Positions 1 to 14,300 of a DNA stretch of 64,000 nucleotides are shown here, in pieces; the stretch's first letter is position 1; each line of letters opens with the position of its first letter. The position numbers were made by a program, and so were the translations under genes. This DNA comes from Agelaius tricolor (taxonomy: Eukaryota > Chordata > Aves > Passeriformes > Icteridae): positions 11,175,501 to 11,239,500 of the forward strand of contig JALJCS010000024.1 of assembly GCA_023055355.1 (NCBI GenBank), read 5' to 3'. Under the pieces are notes generated by a model that was not told where the DNA came from, ran no database searches, and worked only from the letters and a program-made list of their open reading frames with translations.

Positions 1-950
1 AGGGGTTTGAGTTTAGCACAAAACATTTGCAGTCTGGGGCAAACACAAGTAATGTAGGGGCCTGATTCAGAGCAGACTCCTTAAATCAGTCTGTGGTGTG
101 TATGTACACTGGATCAACAAAGAACCTGTGCTAAGACATTTGGTCCAACAGCAGAATATATTTTCAGTTTTCTAGTCAGGATTTGCTAGCCAACTATAAA
201 GACCATATTAGCTCTTAAGGAATTAGAAGCTCAGGCCATATGCCAATAAGCAAATCCAGTGAAAGCTGAAGCGTGAGCAGGCACCCTCACTGCCATCCAA
301 ACACAACTCAAGGCAGGGTTTCTGGCTAACAGGCATTCCACAGGAGAAGTACTACAAGGTCTTCGAGGAATTAAAAAAATAGCTCATCCTACACATCACC
401 TTTCAGGCATAGTGCACAAGCTCTGATAACTGCTTAACTCCTCCTCCTTTCCCCCTTATAATTACTTAAATGACAGGGATTCAACTACACAGGAACCCAC
501 TGAGCAGTTCAATAGCAACTCTTCCAGATCAGACTCAGGAACAATGGAGGAATTGCCTGCTGTGCCAGTCCCTATGCAACAGCAGAACAAGTTTTAGGGG
601 CTAAACACTGAGAAAACCTTGCTCATTTGGATCTTAAACCAAATATCAAACACATCCTTTTTCAAAACTTCTCTTGTCCTTGCATTGTTAGTAAGAATAA
701 CGTGCAAAACTGCTAATAGACACAGTAACTAAGAACAAAGAAACTATGGTGCAAAATATCCCACTTAGAAGAAAAAAAAAAATCTATGTCAACTGTTCCA
801 CTGTAGATGTTGGTTTGCAGGCTAGGAGACATTCTGATCACCACTCCTAAAAAGAAATCAACATTTTTTTTCCTTTTCAGAAGACATTTCACCAACATCT
901 CCTTTTTGTAAGGCAATTTTTTTCAGCAATTGAGCAATGGGCCACAGTAT
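1..950. other. Sequence downstream of WDR1; no gene seen
   Basis: Short frames here are interrupted and look random. No repeat was recognised. In human, SLC2A9 lies on this side of WDR1, but no transporter-like exon is visible in this stretch. Confidence 0.5.
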
Positions 951-1691
951 GAGAAGCAGCAAAAGCATTTTATTTGCTGTATAATTAGTGTCATTAGAAA
1001 TATGATTGGTAAAAAAACACATGAGTCCACACAGAAAGGAAAGCTTAATAAAATCCAAAGACAACTGGAAAGGTGGTGGTGGTGGTAGAGACTTAGCAGA
1101 GAATATTTTTTAAGTCTTCCAAGGTTCTAGACAGCAACAACTCTTTTTGGCCATCAGAGATGGTAACAAATCTTCCTATTACTTTGCATCAGAGTGTCCT
1201 CCTCCACCCTTGTTGGACTGCTAGCTTCAAATCACTTAAACCTATTGTGGAGTGTGAGAAGGGAACTAAACACAACATCAGGATCTCTTCGCATGAGGTA
1301 ATGCTTTCATGCAACTGTTCTGCACATGCAAAGGCATAAAACTCACTGAGCAAACACCATCTTCTCAAAAATCACTTTAAGTCATAACAACACTTCACTT
1401 TGTTTAATTCCTGTATTTTCCAAAAGGTGGTAGAAGTACTGCATTTTTTAAACAATAACATGCTTCTCCTTCAAACAGAAAATATCTTTAATCTTTAAAA
1501 CAGAATGATTTCTTTTCTGACACTGAAATGACGACAGTCTTAATTCATGGAAGTAACAATTGTGTTTCTGAAGCAACAAGTTGCCACAATGATTATTTGT
1601 AAACATTATACCCACAACAGTAAGTACATTAAAATCCCACACTTCCACCTTAAAATAAACCACAAAGATTTGACATGAAATACATAAAAAG

Positions 1692-2223
1692 TTTATTATG
1701 TATGTACCCCATCTTCTTATCTGGAGGAGAAAATCTGAGGCAACAGTTTGGTGCAGTATAGAGAAGCAAAGCAATATACAGTAGCTGCACAGAGCTTGAT
1801 TGGTTTCAGACCACAACTAAATACTCTTACTATGACTGTTAGTACAGAAATGTTCTGTAATTAGAAAAAATGAGAAGTATTACTCTCATGCTGTACAGTC
1901 TTACATTTCTTGGTTAGAAAAGAACAACTGATTGAGTTTGAATCTTTCGCGCCTGAACCTTGCACACCAACTTGTTTGGCTGTTGCCTCTGGAATGTTCA
2001 GCACAAAGGTTAAGCTCCAGACATAATTTAAGTGCTTTTCATGTGCAAACTGTTATTCGCTAAAGCTTTCAAAGTACATTTAATTACAGATATGAACACC
2101 CTGTAAAGATATGAGGATATGACAGCAGACCCAGAGGCCAATACAGATTTTTTAAAAGAAATGCTATGTTCCACTGCAGTAGTTCTAGTCCCTGATTAGG
2201 TCCTTCCAAAGAGGGGGCTTATT
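1692..2223 (-). other. WDR1: WDR1 3' UTR, proximal part, with candidate poly(A) signal
   Basis: Non-coding sequence follows the stop codon. The first AATAAA on the minus strand lies at 1697-1692, which would give a 3' UTR of roughly 550 nt. A second minus-strand AATAAA at 974-969 would give about 1.27 kb, nearer to the roughly 1-kb human 3' UTR as I recall it. The two could be alternative ends; transcript data would decide. Confidence 0.6.
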
Positions 2224-2333
2224 TCAATTGTAGGAGATAGACCACTCTTTAACAGAAGCATCGTGGGATGTTGTTACCAGAGTATGTTCATCCAGCCACG
2301 CCAAGCCGCTGACATGATGTAGTCTGTGAGCAT
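2224..2333 (-). CDS. WDR1: WDR1 exon 15, coding part with stop
   Basis: This segment encodes the end of Asp572 to Asn607 ([35 protein letters not shown]) followed by TGA at 2226-2224. Acceptor ATACAG. The C-terminal blade closes the second propeller. Confidence 0.97.
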
Positions 2334-5300
2334 CTGTATCACAGTGCAAAGTAACAGAAAAGAGTTAGGAAGGCTGGGTTGACAAGGTAACTTCAGCACA
2401 TTCCAAATATGATTTTTAGCTGGATTAAATACTAGTGCTGGATTTTAAAAGTAACTACAAAACTAACAGAAGAATTCCAGCTAGTGTGGCTAGAGAGAGA
2501 GATTAACAAAGGCTAAATTACATTGGGAATACTCAAAGCCTGCTTACCATTACTCTACAAAACAGTGTTGGATCTCAAGAACTATTAACAATTCTAAAAA
2601 GTAGTATGTTGAAGAAAACATACCTGGTATCTTGACTCTGGTCTCTGGATCACTCACAGTCCAAACATACACCATCATGTCCATGCCTCCAGAAGCAAAG
2701 TGTTCATTGTCTGGTGACCATGCAATGCAAACAACTTTTGCATGGTGTCCGTAAAAGACGTTATGCTCCTATTTGAAAATGAGAGAGACAAGGGTTATTC
2801 CAATAGTTAAAGCTGCTTCAGGAAATCACTAGGCTTTCAATGTGCAGCATCAGAATGATGCTACTGCAAGACTCCAGACAATGTACATCTCAGATGCAGA
2901 TGGATGCATTAAGCAAACCAAGTGGTGGCTTCATTTTATGTGATTTATTTAAATACTTAGTAGGCCAATAAAATACCAACCCCCTTTGTAAAAAAACAAA
3001 ACATCAAGACATTTTTCTATGAAAGCATGATATGTTAAGGGCATATGCAATTTAGAGGCTTCTAAAATAATCCCACAGATGTTTCACAAGACAAAATTAT
3101 TTCAATTTTTACTTGGAAAATGAAATATTTTTTGTGGAATGTCATCCTGTGTTTTTACTTCAGTTTACAGGCTGATACACATTGACTGTTTGAGCTGAAA
3201 AGTGGAAATAGCCCATTTTTTGGTTTTTAGTTAAAAGACAGTAGATTGGCAGATAAAGCAAGATTCCCTGTCCTAGCATGTCCCTTTCATAGCTTAGTCC
3301 TTACCATGGAACTGTGTGCCTGAGCCAGCAGAATTCCATTGCCAAGTCTGCTTTATTTATGTAATTGAATTTTATTGTATTGTACGATTCTTATCAAACT
3401 GAGCCTACATTCTTGTCCATTTTACAAAAATGCACACAAGTTCTCTAACAGACACGGCATGTATTTTGTTACTTCCTTTAAAAATCCCAAACTAACCAAC
3501 TAGTGGTTCGGCAGATCCAAAGGAACTTATTGTATTTAACTATGGCTAGCCTGTGGAAATCCAGCTCCTTCCCTATCTTAACTATGCATTTGTTTTTAGA
3601 TGGGTTTCAGTGCTTTCCCAGCAGCCAACCCATGCTGCACATTTCCTCAACTATTCTTACGGTCTGGAGGGTTCACATAGGCTGCTGTAAATACCAGTAC
3701 TAGCCCAAAATAGCAGGTAAACAGTCACAGAAACATCAAAATTTACATCAATGATTTACAATTAAGCCTCAGCAGCAACAAAGTCCTTCACTACAGCAGA
3801 TTTAGACATGGGCTGTCAGTCTATTTGTTTTTAAACAAAGACAACTCTCATTACAACAGTTCTTACCGCATAGCCATCAGCAACACTAAAGACAGTGACT
3901 ACTTTGTTTGCATCACAGACTGCAAGAAAGGCACCATCGTGAGAATATGCCAGGTCAGTAACAGGACCTTTAGCTTCCAAAGTCTTATCATCGCTTTTCA
4001 AAGAGGTTCCTTGGATTGAATACAAATGGACATTCCCATCCTGCAAATTAATAGCAAAGAAGGAGAAAAGGTAGAAGAATCATTTTACAATAGAAAGAGG
4101 AGTTCCTGAAACTTTTTGCATTAATTCTGTCTGGTAATGCTTATGTTAAGAAAAGGTTTAGATAACCTGTCATTTATGCTGGTTACAATCCACCAAAGTG
4201 TGGAAATTAACACATTTTTTATAATTTGCCAACTTCAAGAACACAGTGGATAAAAACAATTTGGCAATTTCAAAACAGCAAATAAAGGAAAGAAGACTTA
4301 ATTCAAGAAGTGAAATAGACTTTAGGTCACAATTAGGCAGATTAGGTCACAATTGTGGCAGAACCTAGGGAATGAAAGCCCAGGAACACCAAATACACAC
4401 ACTTAAACAATCCTGATGTTGTTACAAATTGTCACCTACCATTTCTCAACACAACACACCTACTATTATTTAATACCTCTGTTACTTGCTCCAGGTTCAA
4501 AGTAGTACAGATTTAGGAAGTGCAACCTTACCGCTCCTCCCACTGCTGCTGTACTTCCTGTGGGGTGAATGGCTACAGCTTCTGGCTCATAGCCAAGGTC
4601 ATCAATTGCAAAACATTTTTTCTTATCTTTCATCAAGACAATCTGTAAGTAGAAAACCAGAAACTAAGACCCCTCTTCAAAGTACCTAATATAAAACTAT
4701 TACTTTAGTAAAAACCACAAATTCCCTCTAGTTACTCAGATGTTTATTGTAGACTCATCTTAAGGGAACAGTTTCATTCTTAGGAAAAAAAACACTGAAG
4801 AAATGCCTACATGTAGTGACTAACTAATCTGCTGTACTGCAGTACTCATGTTCTAAACTATACATAGTCCAGGGCATTCTCCATTGCCTTCAATTTTGCT
4901 TCACTTGGTTTGAACATGAAATAAACATGGACAAAACCAGTATTTTTAGCAATGTTTACTCCCTTCTTTGTTCATTGTTAAAGGGAGGGAGGCAGGACCA
5001 AATTAGTAGCAAGTTAATGCTGCAGTCTTAAACCTTAAAGGCTATTTCCTATCCAGTTTTATGCTATGGTTATAACTCACATGAAAACAGGTTTGGATAA
5101 CACTATCAAATGTCCCAAACACAAAACCAGCACCCATGCAGAAAGCAGAAATTATTAGAAGTTAATAATGTTTTGATACAAGAGAGCTTCAGTGCAATGT
5201 CTCAGTTTTCTGTGATCTGCATACTAGTGGCACGTGAGCTAAAGCTGCTTATGCTGTAAAACAACACTAGTTAATTGGATTAATTGTAAAAAAATAAAAT

Positions 5301-8300
5301 GCAGGATAAAAACATCCTTTTGCCAAAACTGTGCCACTGAACAGATCTGGCATGAATGTGATTCTGAGGTTTTACCTTCCAGCACAAAGCTGTATTGATA
5401 ACAAATACAGATGCATCCACACAAGGGACTTTCTGAAATTTAAATGTGAAATTGGTACAGGATGCAAAGAGACAAGGGTTATCAAGTATCCTGCTGAATT
5501 ATGTTCCCTATAGGTCTTATTAGGAAATTCTGCAGATGTGCAAGGTAATCTCACACGAAATAGTTAAGTGTTATCACACATGGCATTATTAACACAGCAA
5601 TAGTTGATAATCCACATGTTATTACTTACTTGTCCAATGCATAAAACTACAGTATAACCACCAGGACCCACAGCTAAACATTTTGGCTGAACATCCATTT
5701 TCACAGCATCCTGGCCACTGGACGAGGATGTGCCAAGGTGAAGAAGCAAGAAGGACAAAGCAGGAAGAAATTATTCCATGTCTACCATTATTTTAAATTG
5801 CCCATTCAAATAATCACCCACTAATCCTCAAGAACATGCATAACTTAATTTTCTTATCTACTAATCAGCAAAGTTTGAAATGAAAGTCAATGTTACTATA
5901 CTATAGTTTAATTTTTAAACTAGATTATCTTAACAGGATTCTTAAAATTCTGGTTCTATGAAGAAAGACTATCCCACTCCTCCTAAACACATTTATCTCC
6001 ATTACCCCTGAGTGTTTATGAATGACAAAGCAAATACCCTTCCAAAGCCCCTAACTAAGTCACCCAATACAAGACAGTCTCCATTTCACCCATGGAAGGG
6101 ATAAAACAAATTGAAAAGCCTGGGATGCATTTCTCGTTGTCAGAAAAAAGCACAAGGTTGGTACAGTAATCATTTCTACAAGTTCCCATGGTAACATAAA
6201 ACCTAAATAAACTCCAGCACTTCTATTTACCATGTCAAATCAACAGCACTCTTGCTGTAAAACAATTATAGTGCAATAACAGGCCACATTTTAACTAACC
6301 TGTAATCTCTCTTGCTAAGGTTGGTGTAGCGCACAGTGTCATCCATGCTGCAGGTGACCAGCTGGTCCATTTCATCCACTGCCATTCTAGAAACCTGGTT
6401 TGTGTGGCCTTTCCCAGAAAAGCCATCATTCTCTCCAGTTTCAGAATCCCAATAATGTGCATAATGGAATTAAGGAACATTTAAAGATACTGGTGCAGTC
6501 AGATTCCACCCCATAAAAAGTTACATAATTGAGAGAACAGCTAAGGTTAGAAGGGACCTTTTGAGATTTAGTCCAGCCTGCTGCTCCAATTGGTGTCAGC
6601 TACAACAGGCTGCAGGGCTCTGTAAGGTTTTGAGTACCTCTAGGGATGGAGACTCTATAAGCTCCATGGGCAACCTTGTAATATTTATTAAGTGAAGCTC
6701 TGATGTTCTATAGTGAGCTAAATGACCTACCACAGATGGCAGCAAATACTGGAGTAAGTAGCACTCGGTCAGAGACTAGAAAACACTTTTTAAAGAATTT
6801 TAAATAGAAGCCCTTGTAAAACTGGCTTTCCCTCATGATATATGGTAACATATGAACTAGTCACACTGTATTACAGGTCTGAAAAGAAACAGGACCTATA
6901 TTTATAGGAGCTTATCCCAACATGACACCATTTTAAAGGCAGGAAAAAGGACTGCAGCTTTAACTATAAGCTTCAGAATGTTGGAAATATAACTTTCTGC
7001 ATATTTTGCCATAAGTGGAAAATATGTATTGCTGTTTCTTGATGTTACAAGAGGCTACTTTATATATTTACTTGCTTCTCCATACTATCAAGCTACCCAT
7101 CATGAAGACACAACAACTGAAAATTAAGAGCTGGCTTACATTTAGTAGGAAAATGTGAAGCAGGTACTAAAACAGGTATTAGGGGAAAGCAAAATAAACT
7201 TTAGACAAAGTATCCACTTGTGTCCAATAAACTATGTCTTTGGCAAAGCTTTTTTTTTTCACCTCTCCTAATGAGCTCTCATATCAGACTATAAGACTAG
7301 AACAAGCACCACTATCATTCAAAGGATATTAATATGACCATCATTACTTCCAGAGTAAATATAGGACTTTCCACCATTTTTGTGCACTGTAAGACACTGA
7401 ATTGATTTACTATGACCCTGTGAATGGAACATAAATAATTACTGATGAGCAATTTTTAACACATACATACACCTATTTGAGAAGAATGATAGGTTATTCA
7501 GAAAATAACATGCTATTCACAAGCATAAAAAGTCACCCAGTATAAAAAACACTATTTTACAGTCTGTTATAGCACTACTATTGCTATGTCCTTGATGAGA
7601 AACAATAAGGAACATGGATGTCCTTATTAGCCTGATGAGCCAAAATACTTTTGTAGCCTTTTCATCACTGCTTTTCAGGCACTTTATGATTCAGGGAAGA
7701 GGACTAAATATGGTCATGTACCCATACCAACTTCCAGAATTACAGCAGTGATGGCAAAAATCTGGGACATTGTTTCTAGTTCATGTAAAAATGTAAGTTC
7801 CCATGAGAGAGAGTCTAGTGTCAGTGAACTTTTTAAATCCTAAAATTAAAGTTCAATTGCATGGTAACCCTAATCACCTTGTCCACAATACACTAGTTCT
7901 GGGAGAATGAGACATCTCTGGTAGTTTTCTATCTATGCTGTATTTCTTTTCTCATCTCAAGAATGCTTAAAAGCTGCCACAAAAGGTAAGTCAATAACAT
8001 TAATTAAAATGAAATAATCAGTCTGGGTATTTGCACAAAGCAGTGTCACCCATCTAAAGAGTAACTTCTTGATTCAAGAAACAGTCACATACAGCTCATT
8101 TGGCAATGCTAATTAAACAAAGCTATTTTTCAATAGCTACTTTATAATAGATAACAATTCCATCTTTACAGCTTCAGTCACTGAGTCATTTATTGGTGAA
8201 AGTCATGCAGTAAGAGAACTTTAACCTACCTTTATGACACGTAAAGGCTTATTTGGATTGTTCTTGTCCAAATAATTGATATAGCCAGACAGGGAGATAG

Positions 8301-11300
8301 TCAGTAAATGGTCTTTCTGCCACAAGCAACCCAGCTGCTGATCCAACACGTTTGATCCCATGTTAAAAGTATTTACAATAGAATTAGCACCAACATCCCA
8401 GATTTTAGCAGTTTTATCTCCAGAAGCAGAAAGCAACTGACTACTGTCAGGGCTCCAACTAATCTGTAAAAACAAATGTCACCACAAGACAGTAAATGCA
8501 TTTATTAATCCAAGACTTTGCAGTTCATTAACTGGGTAATGAAACACTATGGATCATCTGCACAAATGAAGTGATACTTACAGCATAAATACCTCCATCA
8601 TGTGCTTTGCCTCCACCAAGAGCACACACTTTCTCTCCAGTCTTCCCATCATAGACAAAAATCTTAAAAGAGCACAGAGACATACAACTTAAAGGGAAAA
8701 GCAGTAATAGAAAAAACCCCAAGACAGTATCTGATATTTTGATACGCTAGAGTCCTTCTTAAGGAGAGGCAAAAGCTATGCTGCACTGAATAATTAAGAC
8801 TAAATAATTGAGATTAAAATTGTAAATAATCACAGCAAGTCCCCTGTACTTTGGATACAGACATTTGAAATTCTGGAAAATGTTACAGTTTTGACTCCTA
8901 CTGTGATGACAGCTGTTTAGCACTTCTATCATGGAAGTCTACCCTTTGAGAAGGACAAGTTACCTATGGTAAAAGAGTCATTGTCAACCTGCCCTTATCA
9001 GTAGGGAGTACACATGGAGCTGGGTTGCCATCTATGAATTCACCATTTCAGCTAGACCTCTCAGGATCATAACATACATATTCCAAAAGTCCAACATATT
9101 CCTGCCAAAATAACTTGTAAGGGGATGCTAGGGAGATGGATTGGGGAAAAAACCCAAGTAAGAATAGTCTGGTTATTATCACTTATCAGTTATTACAGAT
9201 TTACAGGAGGATAGCTGAAAGTTTCAACTTGTGGCATAAAAAAGAAGCACCATGGGTTTTACAATACTAATCCTATTCCCAAAATGCACAAGAAAATCTT
9301 CTCATGCTAAAATCAGTTTTAATAGAGTTCCTTGTGTTTTACCTGCCCATCTGCACTAGCTGTAGCAAATCTGTTCCCATCAGGAGAAAATCTCACACAG
9401 TTCACAAACCGTGTATGGTCCTGTAGAAAAAAAGTAAGAATCAGCAAACAAAAAAAGAAGAAACCATTTTTAAATAGAAGACAATCTACTAACAATGAAG
9501 TTCTCTTACATGTGAACCATAAATTAGCTGTGTAGGAAATGTTTGCTGTAGAGAATTGCTACGAGGCAAGCTTAGGCTCTATTGGAAGAGAACCATGGGG
9601 CCAAGAACAGTCCAGGGAAGACACTGTGACATCATTACTGATGTAGTTAACACAACTCAGTGCATACCAGAAGAATGATTACCCAGTTTCAGGGATAAGC
9701 AGTAAAAAAAGTCAGCCTACAAACATGAACTTCTTCCCCAGTGGTGACTGACTTCTTCTGCAACATTCCTCAGATTTCAACTCTCGCTCCATTGCACAGT
9801 GATTTTATAAACACAAGAGTATTATATCCTTCTTATTGCAAAAGAAAAAAAAAGCACAGGCATGAGGAATAAGTTACTATTTTACTAAAATTCCATTCCT
9901 GGGAGACTGCATTAGTGGTAGTTCTGTGAAGTAATAAGGCAAGACTGATGTATGCTCCCCAAATAGACTATTTACAAGTAGGAGACTATTCAAACCACGC
10001 AAACTAAAAAACACATGTTAAATAGGGAAGCACCACAATGAGGCCAAAGCTCCCATGCAGAGAGATTTGGGAGACTATTTTTAGTAATATGGAAGGCAGG
10101 TTCTAACCTACTTTCACCAACTATACCTTTTTTCCCCCGATGATACTGCAGGCTAATTTAAACCATATAACAGCCCATACCAGAATCCCATATATCAACC
10201 CAAATATCACTTTAAAAGGAAGACTGCCTCACATATCAGTCTAAGCAGCACTGGTAAGCAATTTGGACTTCAGAGTTCTAAAAGAACCAGCTTAGCAAAA
10301 TGCAAGTATCAGCTTAAGTTCAGAAATATATTAGGCAACTACATCATTTCATTGGATTGTAGAGCTCAAAACAATTCCTTTTCTAGAATTGGAATGGAAT
10401 CCTTACTAAAGTCAGCATATGAAAACTACTCAAGGCTAATGTGTAAGAAAATAAAAGGCCTACTACAGTGTTTTTAAAACTAAAATACAAACTAAACACT
10501 TTCAATTGACTACTGCAATAACATCCAACATCTTTACAGTAGTTTTTTTGAGGCAAGAGGTCTCCTGCCTTCAAAGCTCTGCAGCTTTGTGGCTTTTTAT
10601 TTTCTTTGGCCTTAAGCAACAATGAATACCTTCACTGCGGTTTCATGTAAGAGATTGTAACAAATAGAATAAGAAACAAAGTTTAAAGGAACATGGAAAC
10701 AGAAAACCAACCACACAAGTTACATACCCATTCCATGAAGTAGAAATTAAGTTATGCTTTCAAACATCTACATTCACCCTAAGTGGCCCTGGGATTTCAG
10801 ATTTGAGCACTCTATCAGACTGGAAAGTTACATGAAAAATCACCACATTTCTTGAATCATGCACCTTGGAAAGCTTCAAGAAATTCTACACACATCTGCA
10901 CTGGGAAACAAAACTCTGAAAAAAATCAACAGAGCCAACAAAACAGCCTACTTCATCCCTTCCATAGCTTAGTGACAATGAAAAAATAATATTGGAAAAA
11001 CTGTTTCAGGTTCTCTTTTTAACCAACCATTTATTTTGGTTTTCTTGGCCTGAGACGAACTATTTTATGAACCATGTAATATTTAGTGATACATGGTTTT
11101 AAGAAAGCCACTTGACATCAGCTATGCTTCAAAGTGGGGAACTGAGAACTTCTGTTATAACAGCTAGCTGTGATAAGAACTGCAAACTTGGTGGAAACTG
11201 CACAGTTTAAGAGAGCCACATCTAAACTTCAACTCACGCTCAGTGTAAACTTGAACTTGAAAGGCGGTCCCTCAAAGAAGGCAGTGCAGTTGTCATCACT

Positions 11301-14300
11301 GCCGGTTGCCAGCCGATATGGTCTCGTTTGTTTCATGTCCACGCTGTTGATCACTTTATTGTGCCCAGTAATCTCACCAACAGAAGAGCCACTATCCCAC
11401 AGGAACACTGCTCCAAACCTAGTGAGAAAAGCACACAATAAATACAATTCATAAAAGTTACACGTAGATTAACTCCTTGAACATCTGCAAACGGCAGATT
11501 TGAGTGCACTCAAAGAAAAGAAATTAGGTCATCTCATTAATCTCATGCAAGCGCATCATAGTTCCCTGAAGGCTATTTGAGATCTTGCTGGTGAGAGATT
11601 CTAATCTTCAATAGGAGACATTTGCTGAAGGGGACAATCAGGTTTTGCATATAAAGCTTCTAAAATTCAGAGATCCAATGTATATTCCTCACTAAGACTG
11701 TTAGTTTATAAAAGAAAGCAGTAAATTATTCCATCTACCTAGCCACAACACAGACTGCAGAAAGCTGGGGTAACAATGACATTGGATCACAGTTATCTGA
11801 CTATTTAGCCTAGATTGAGTACCATCACTTTTAAAACTCTTCTTCCTTAAATCTTTAAATAATAATATTTGTAAAAGCTTTTTTGACAGTTCTTGCTCTA
11901 AATCACTTAAAAAAAAAAAAAAACAAAACAGTATAATCAATGCAGAGGCACTAAAGTGCCAGAGCATTGCTATTTGAAAGGCTTTCTTTAGAATCCCTTC
12001 AACAATATTCTAGACTGAAAGTCCATTCACCTAATAGGAAGCTGGCCACGTTTTTCAAGAAGGAGAGCAAACTCACATTCTATCTACCCAGGGGGAGATG
12101 AGGCAGAGGGAGCAATGGAGGACAAAGAGTCCCTTTCAAGGACACAGTACATGACAGGGATTAAAGAATGGTGCAGGGGACTAGGGAACAGCACCACATG
12201 ATATTTTTCAGCCCTTTAGGCATAAGACTACCTGGTTTGGATTCTGCTTTAAGAGTTCTGACAGTCTTTGAACATTAAATGGAGGACACAAACCTAAATT
12301 GGCATCTCATATAGTCAGGTAAAAGACGACTGCTTGTTGTCCTTTCATTAAACTACCATAATAAGGCCTAAAAATATAGACATGTTACCAAAGGAGAAAA
12401 TTCAGATACACTTTTTTTTTAACTCTTATTCAATCAATTGAATAAGACCATGAGTCCAGTAAGTGAAGGAAGAGGGAAAAAATCTTGTTTTCCCATTCCT
12501 ACCCTATCAGAATTTGATAAAAAAAAAATCTACCAAACAGCTATCCTTGAAAGTAACACCCACCTACCTCTAAGAAACAAGTCCCATACAATTTTTAAAC
12601 TAATCAATTGTAACAGAACTGTATTTTTCAACTAATTTAAAGCTGTCAAACACTAGAGAAAGAAAATATCACTGCAAAACAGCACAACTTGATATCAAGA
12701 CAGGGAAAAAGCACTTCATTCTATTGAAGAATTAAAAGTTCTCTGTAAGGATGTTAGGATGCAGAGGTTTACAGTAAATTCATGTATGTATGTATAAAAA
12801 CACACAAACACAAAAGAATTACTCACTTTTCCCTTCCTTCTCCAACCACAGCAATTCTCTTGCTGTCTTCAGTCCATGCAAGGTCCTTGATTTTTCCTGC
12901 AAATGGCTGATACTCATACTTCAGTAGGTGTTCCTTCTGTGTAGTATCCCAGATTCTCAGCTTTCCAGAGACATCTGCCATAATAAAACAGAATATAACT
13001 ATTGTTCCAGCATGACTCAGTCACATGACTCATCAATCTGCCACAGTAGAGATTTTCAGCTACACTGAAGACTTGTACTAGGGACCTACTACATTACTCT
13101 ATTACAACTACTACAAATCTCTTTGTTTAGGAATGCTGAAGACTATATCCATTTCAATAAATTAGGTTTTTAACCAGATACTATGATTCAGGACATGCAG
13201 CACCAAACACAACAGACTGAGAAAGCATTTGCAGACACATGAAAAAACTGCACAGTAAGAGAGCAGGAACTTTAATGTTATCAGCTGGTATGTGATAAGT
13301 ATCTGTTACACAAAGAAGAAGCCAGTCCAGCCCTCTTGCCCAGCAGCTACAAGGCATCTTAGTGACCCTTCACTGGGAAGTAAGCCACCCTACACCTACA
13401 AGGGAGGAGTACAGTGGATAGTGGCTGATGCACTACAATTTGTACCTTCAAAGGAGACCTGTTTTGCATACAAATACCAGGCATATGTAATGTACAAAGA
13501 GATTTCTGCCCACAGAACTCAATTCATGCACATCAGCGTGCTTTTTGTATACAGAAGCATACACACACTTAATGGTGTGGATGCCTGCACTATCTGAAAT
13601 ACTAGATAGGAATGCAACAGAATATTCAGGAACAGTAATGTCAAAAGCAGCAGACATGGCACAAGCAGTTAACAATTTAAGACTTGAGATAATGAAAGCT
13701 CCCTGGGTCACTGTTTCCACTGAGTATTGTAAAACCCAAGAGCTATTCAGAACAATTACTGTGGTGCAGGATTGTCAGGATTGTAACCGGAGGAATTGTT
13801 CTATACACAGACAAATTTACACATCTCTAATGAAACCCACACAGCAAAGTCTGTGTGTATTGTACCCTTCAAAAAAGCCACTGTTTTAGAATAAACCACG
13901 TGCTAAAATATGCATCTTTCACCTCAGCAGAATGCTTAAATTCTGTTCACCATTTGTGGTGCATCTTTACAATTCAATTTAAACACACAAACACCCTGCA
14001 TCCTTCGGACCTGGTCATAGACTGATCTTTGCCACTTCTGCTAAAAGGATGGATTCAGAACTTTATAGACAGAATTTGTTATTGAAGCAGAATTTTAATA
14101 TGGACTTTACAATCTAATTGTTTTCTCCAACTATTAACAGATAAGACACAGAGCTTTAACTTTGCAGTATCTCCCATTACTACATCTGCTATGACTGTAA
14201 TAAGAGAAATTACCATAAAAGCCAAAAGCATAATGCCAAAGGTCTGTCTCATGAAGCATTAATGCAGGCTGCATGGCTAATGCAGATTTATAGACAGAGA

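Noticed and set aside
6295..6480. Minus-strand frame beginning [14 protein letters not shown]
   Set aside because: A shifted reading across the U12 acceptor and exon 10; the in-phase WDR1 reading starts [11 protein letters not shown].
13292..13889. Plus- and minus-strand frames inside WDR1 intron 3
   Set aside because: Overlapping frames on both strands without domains or splice context; probably random.
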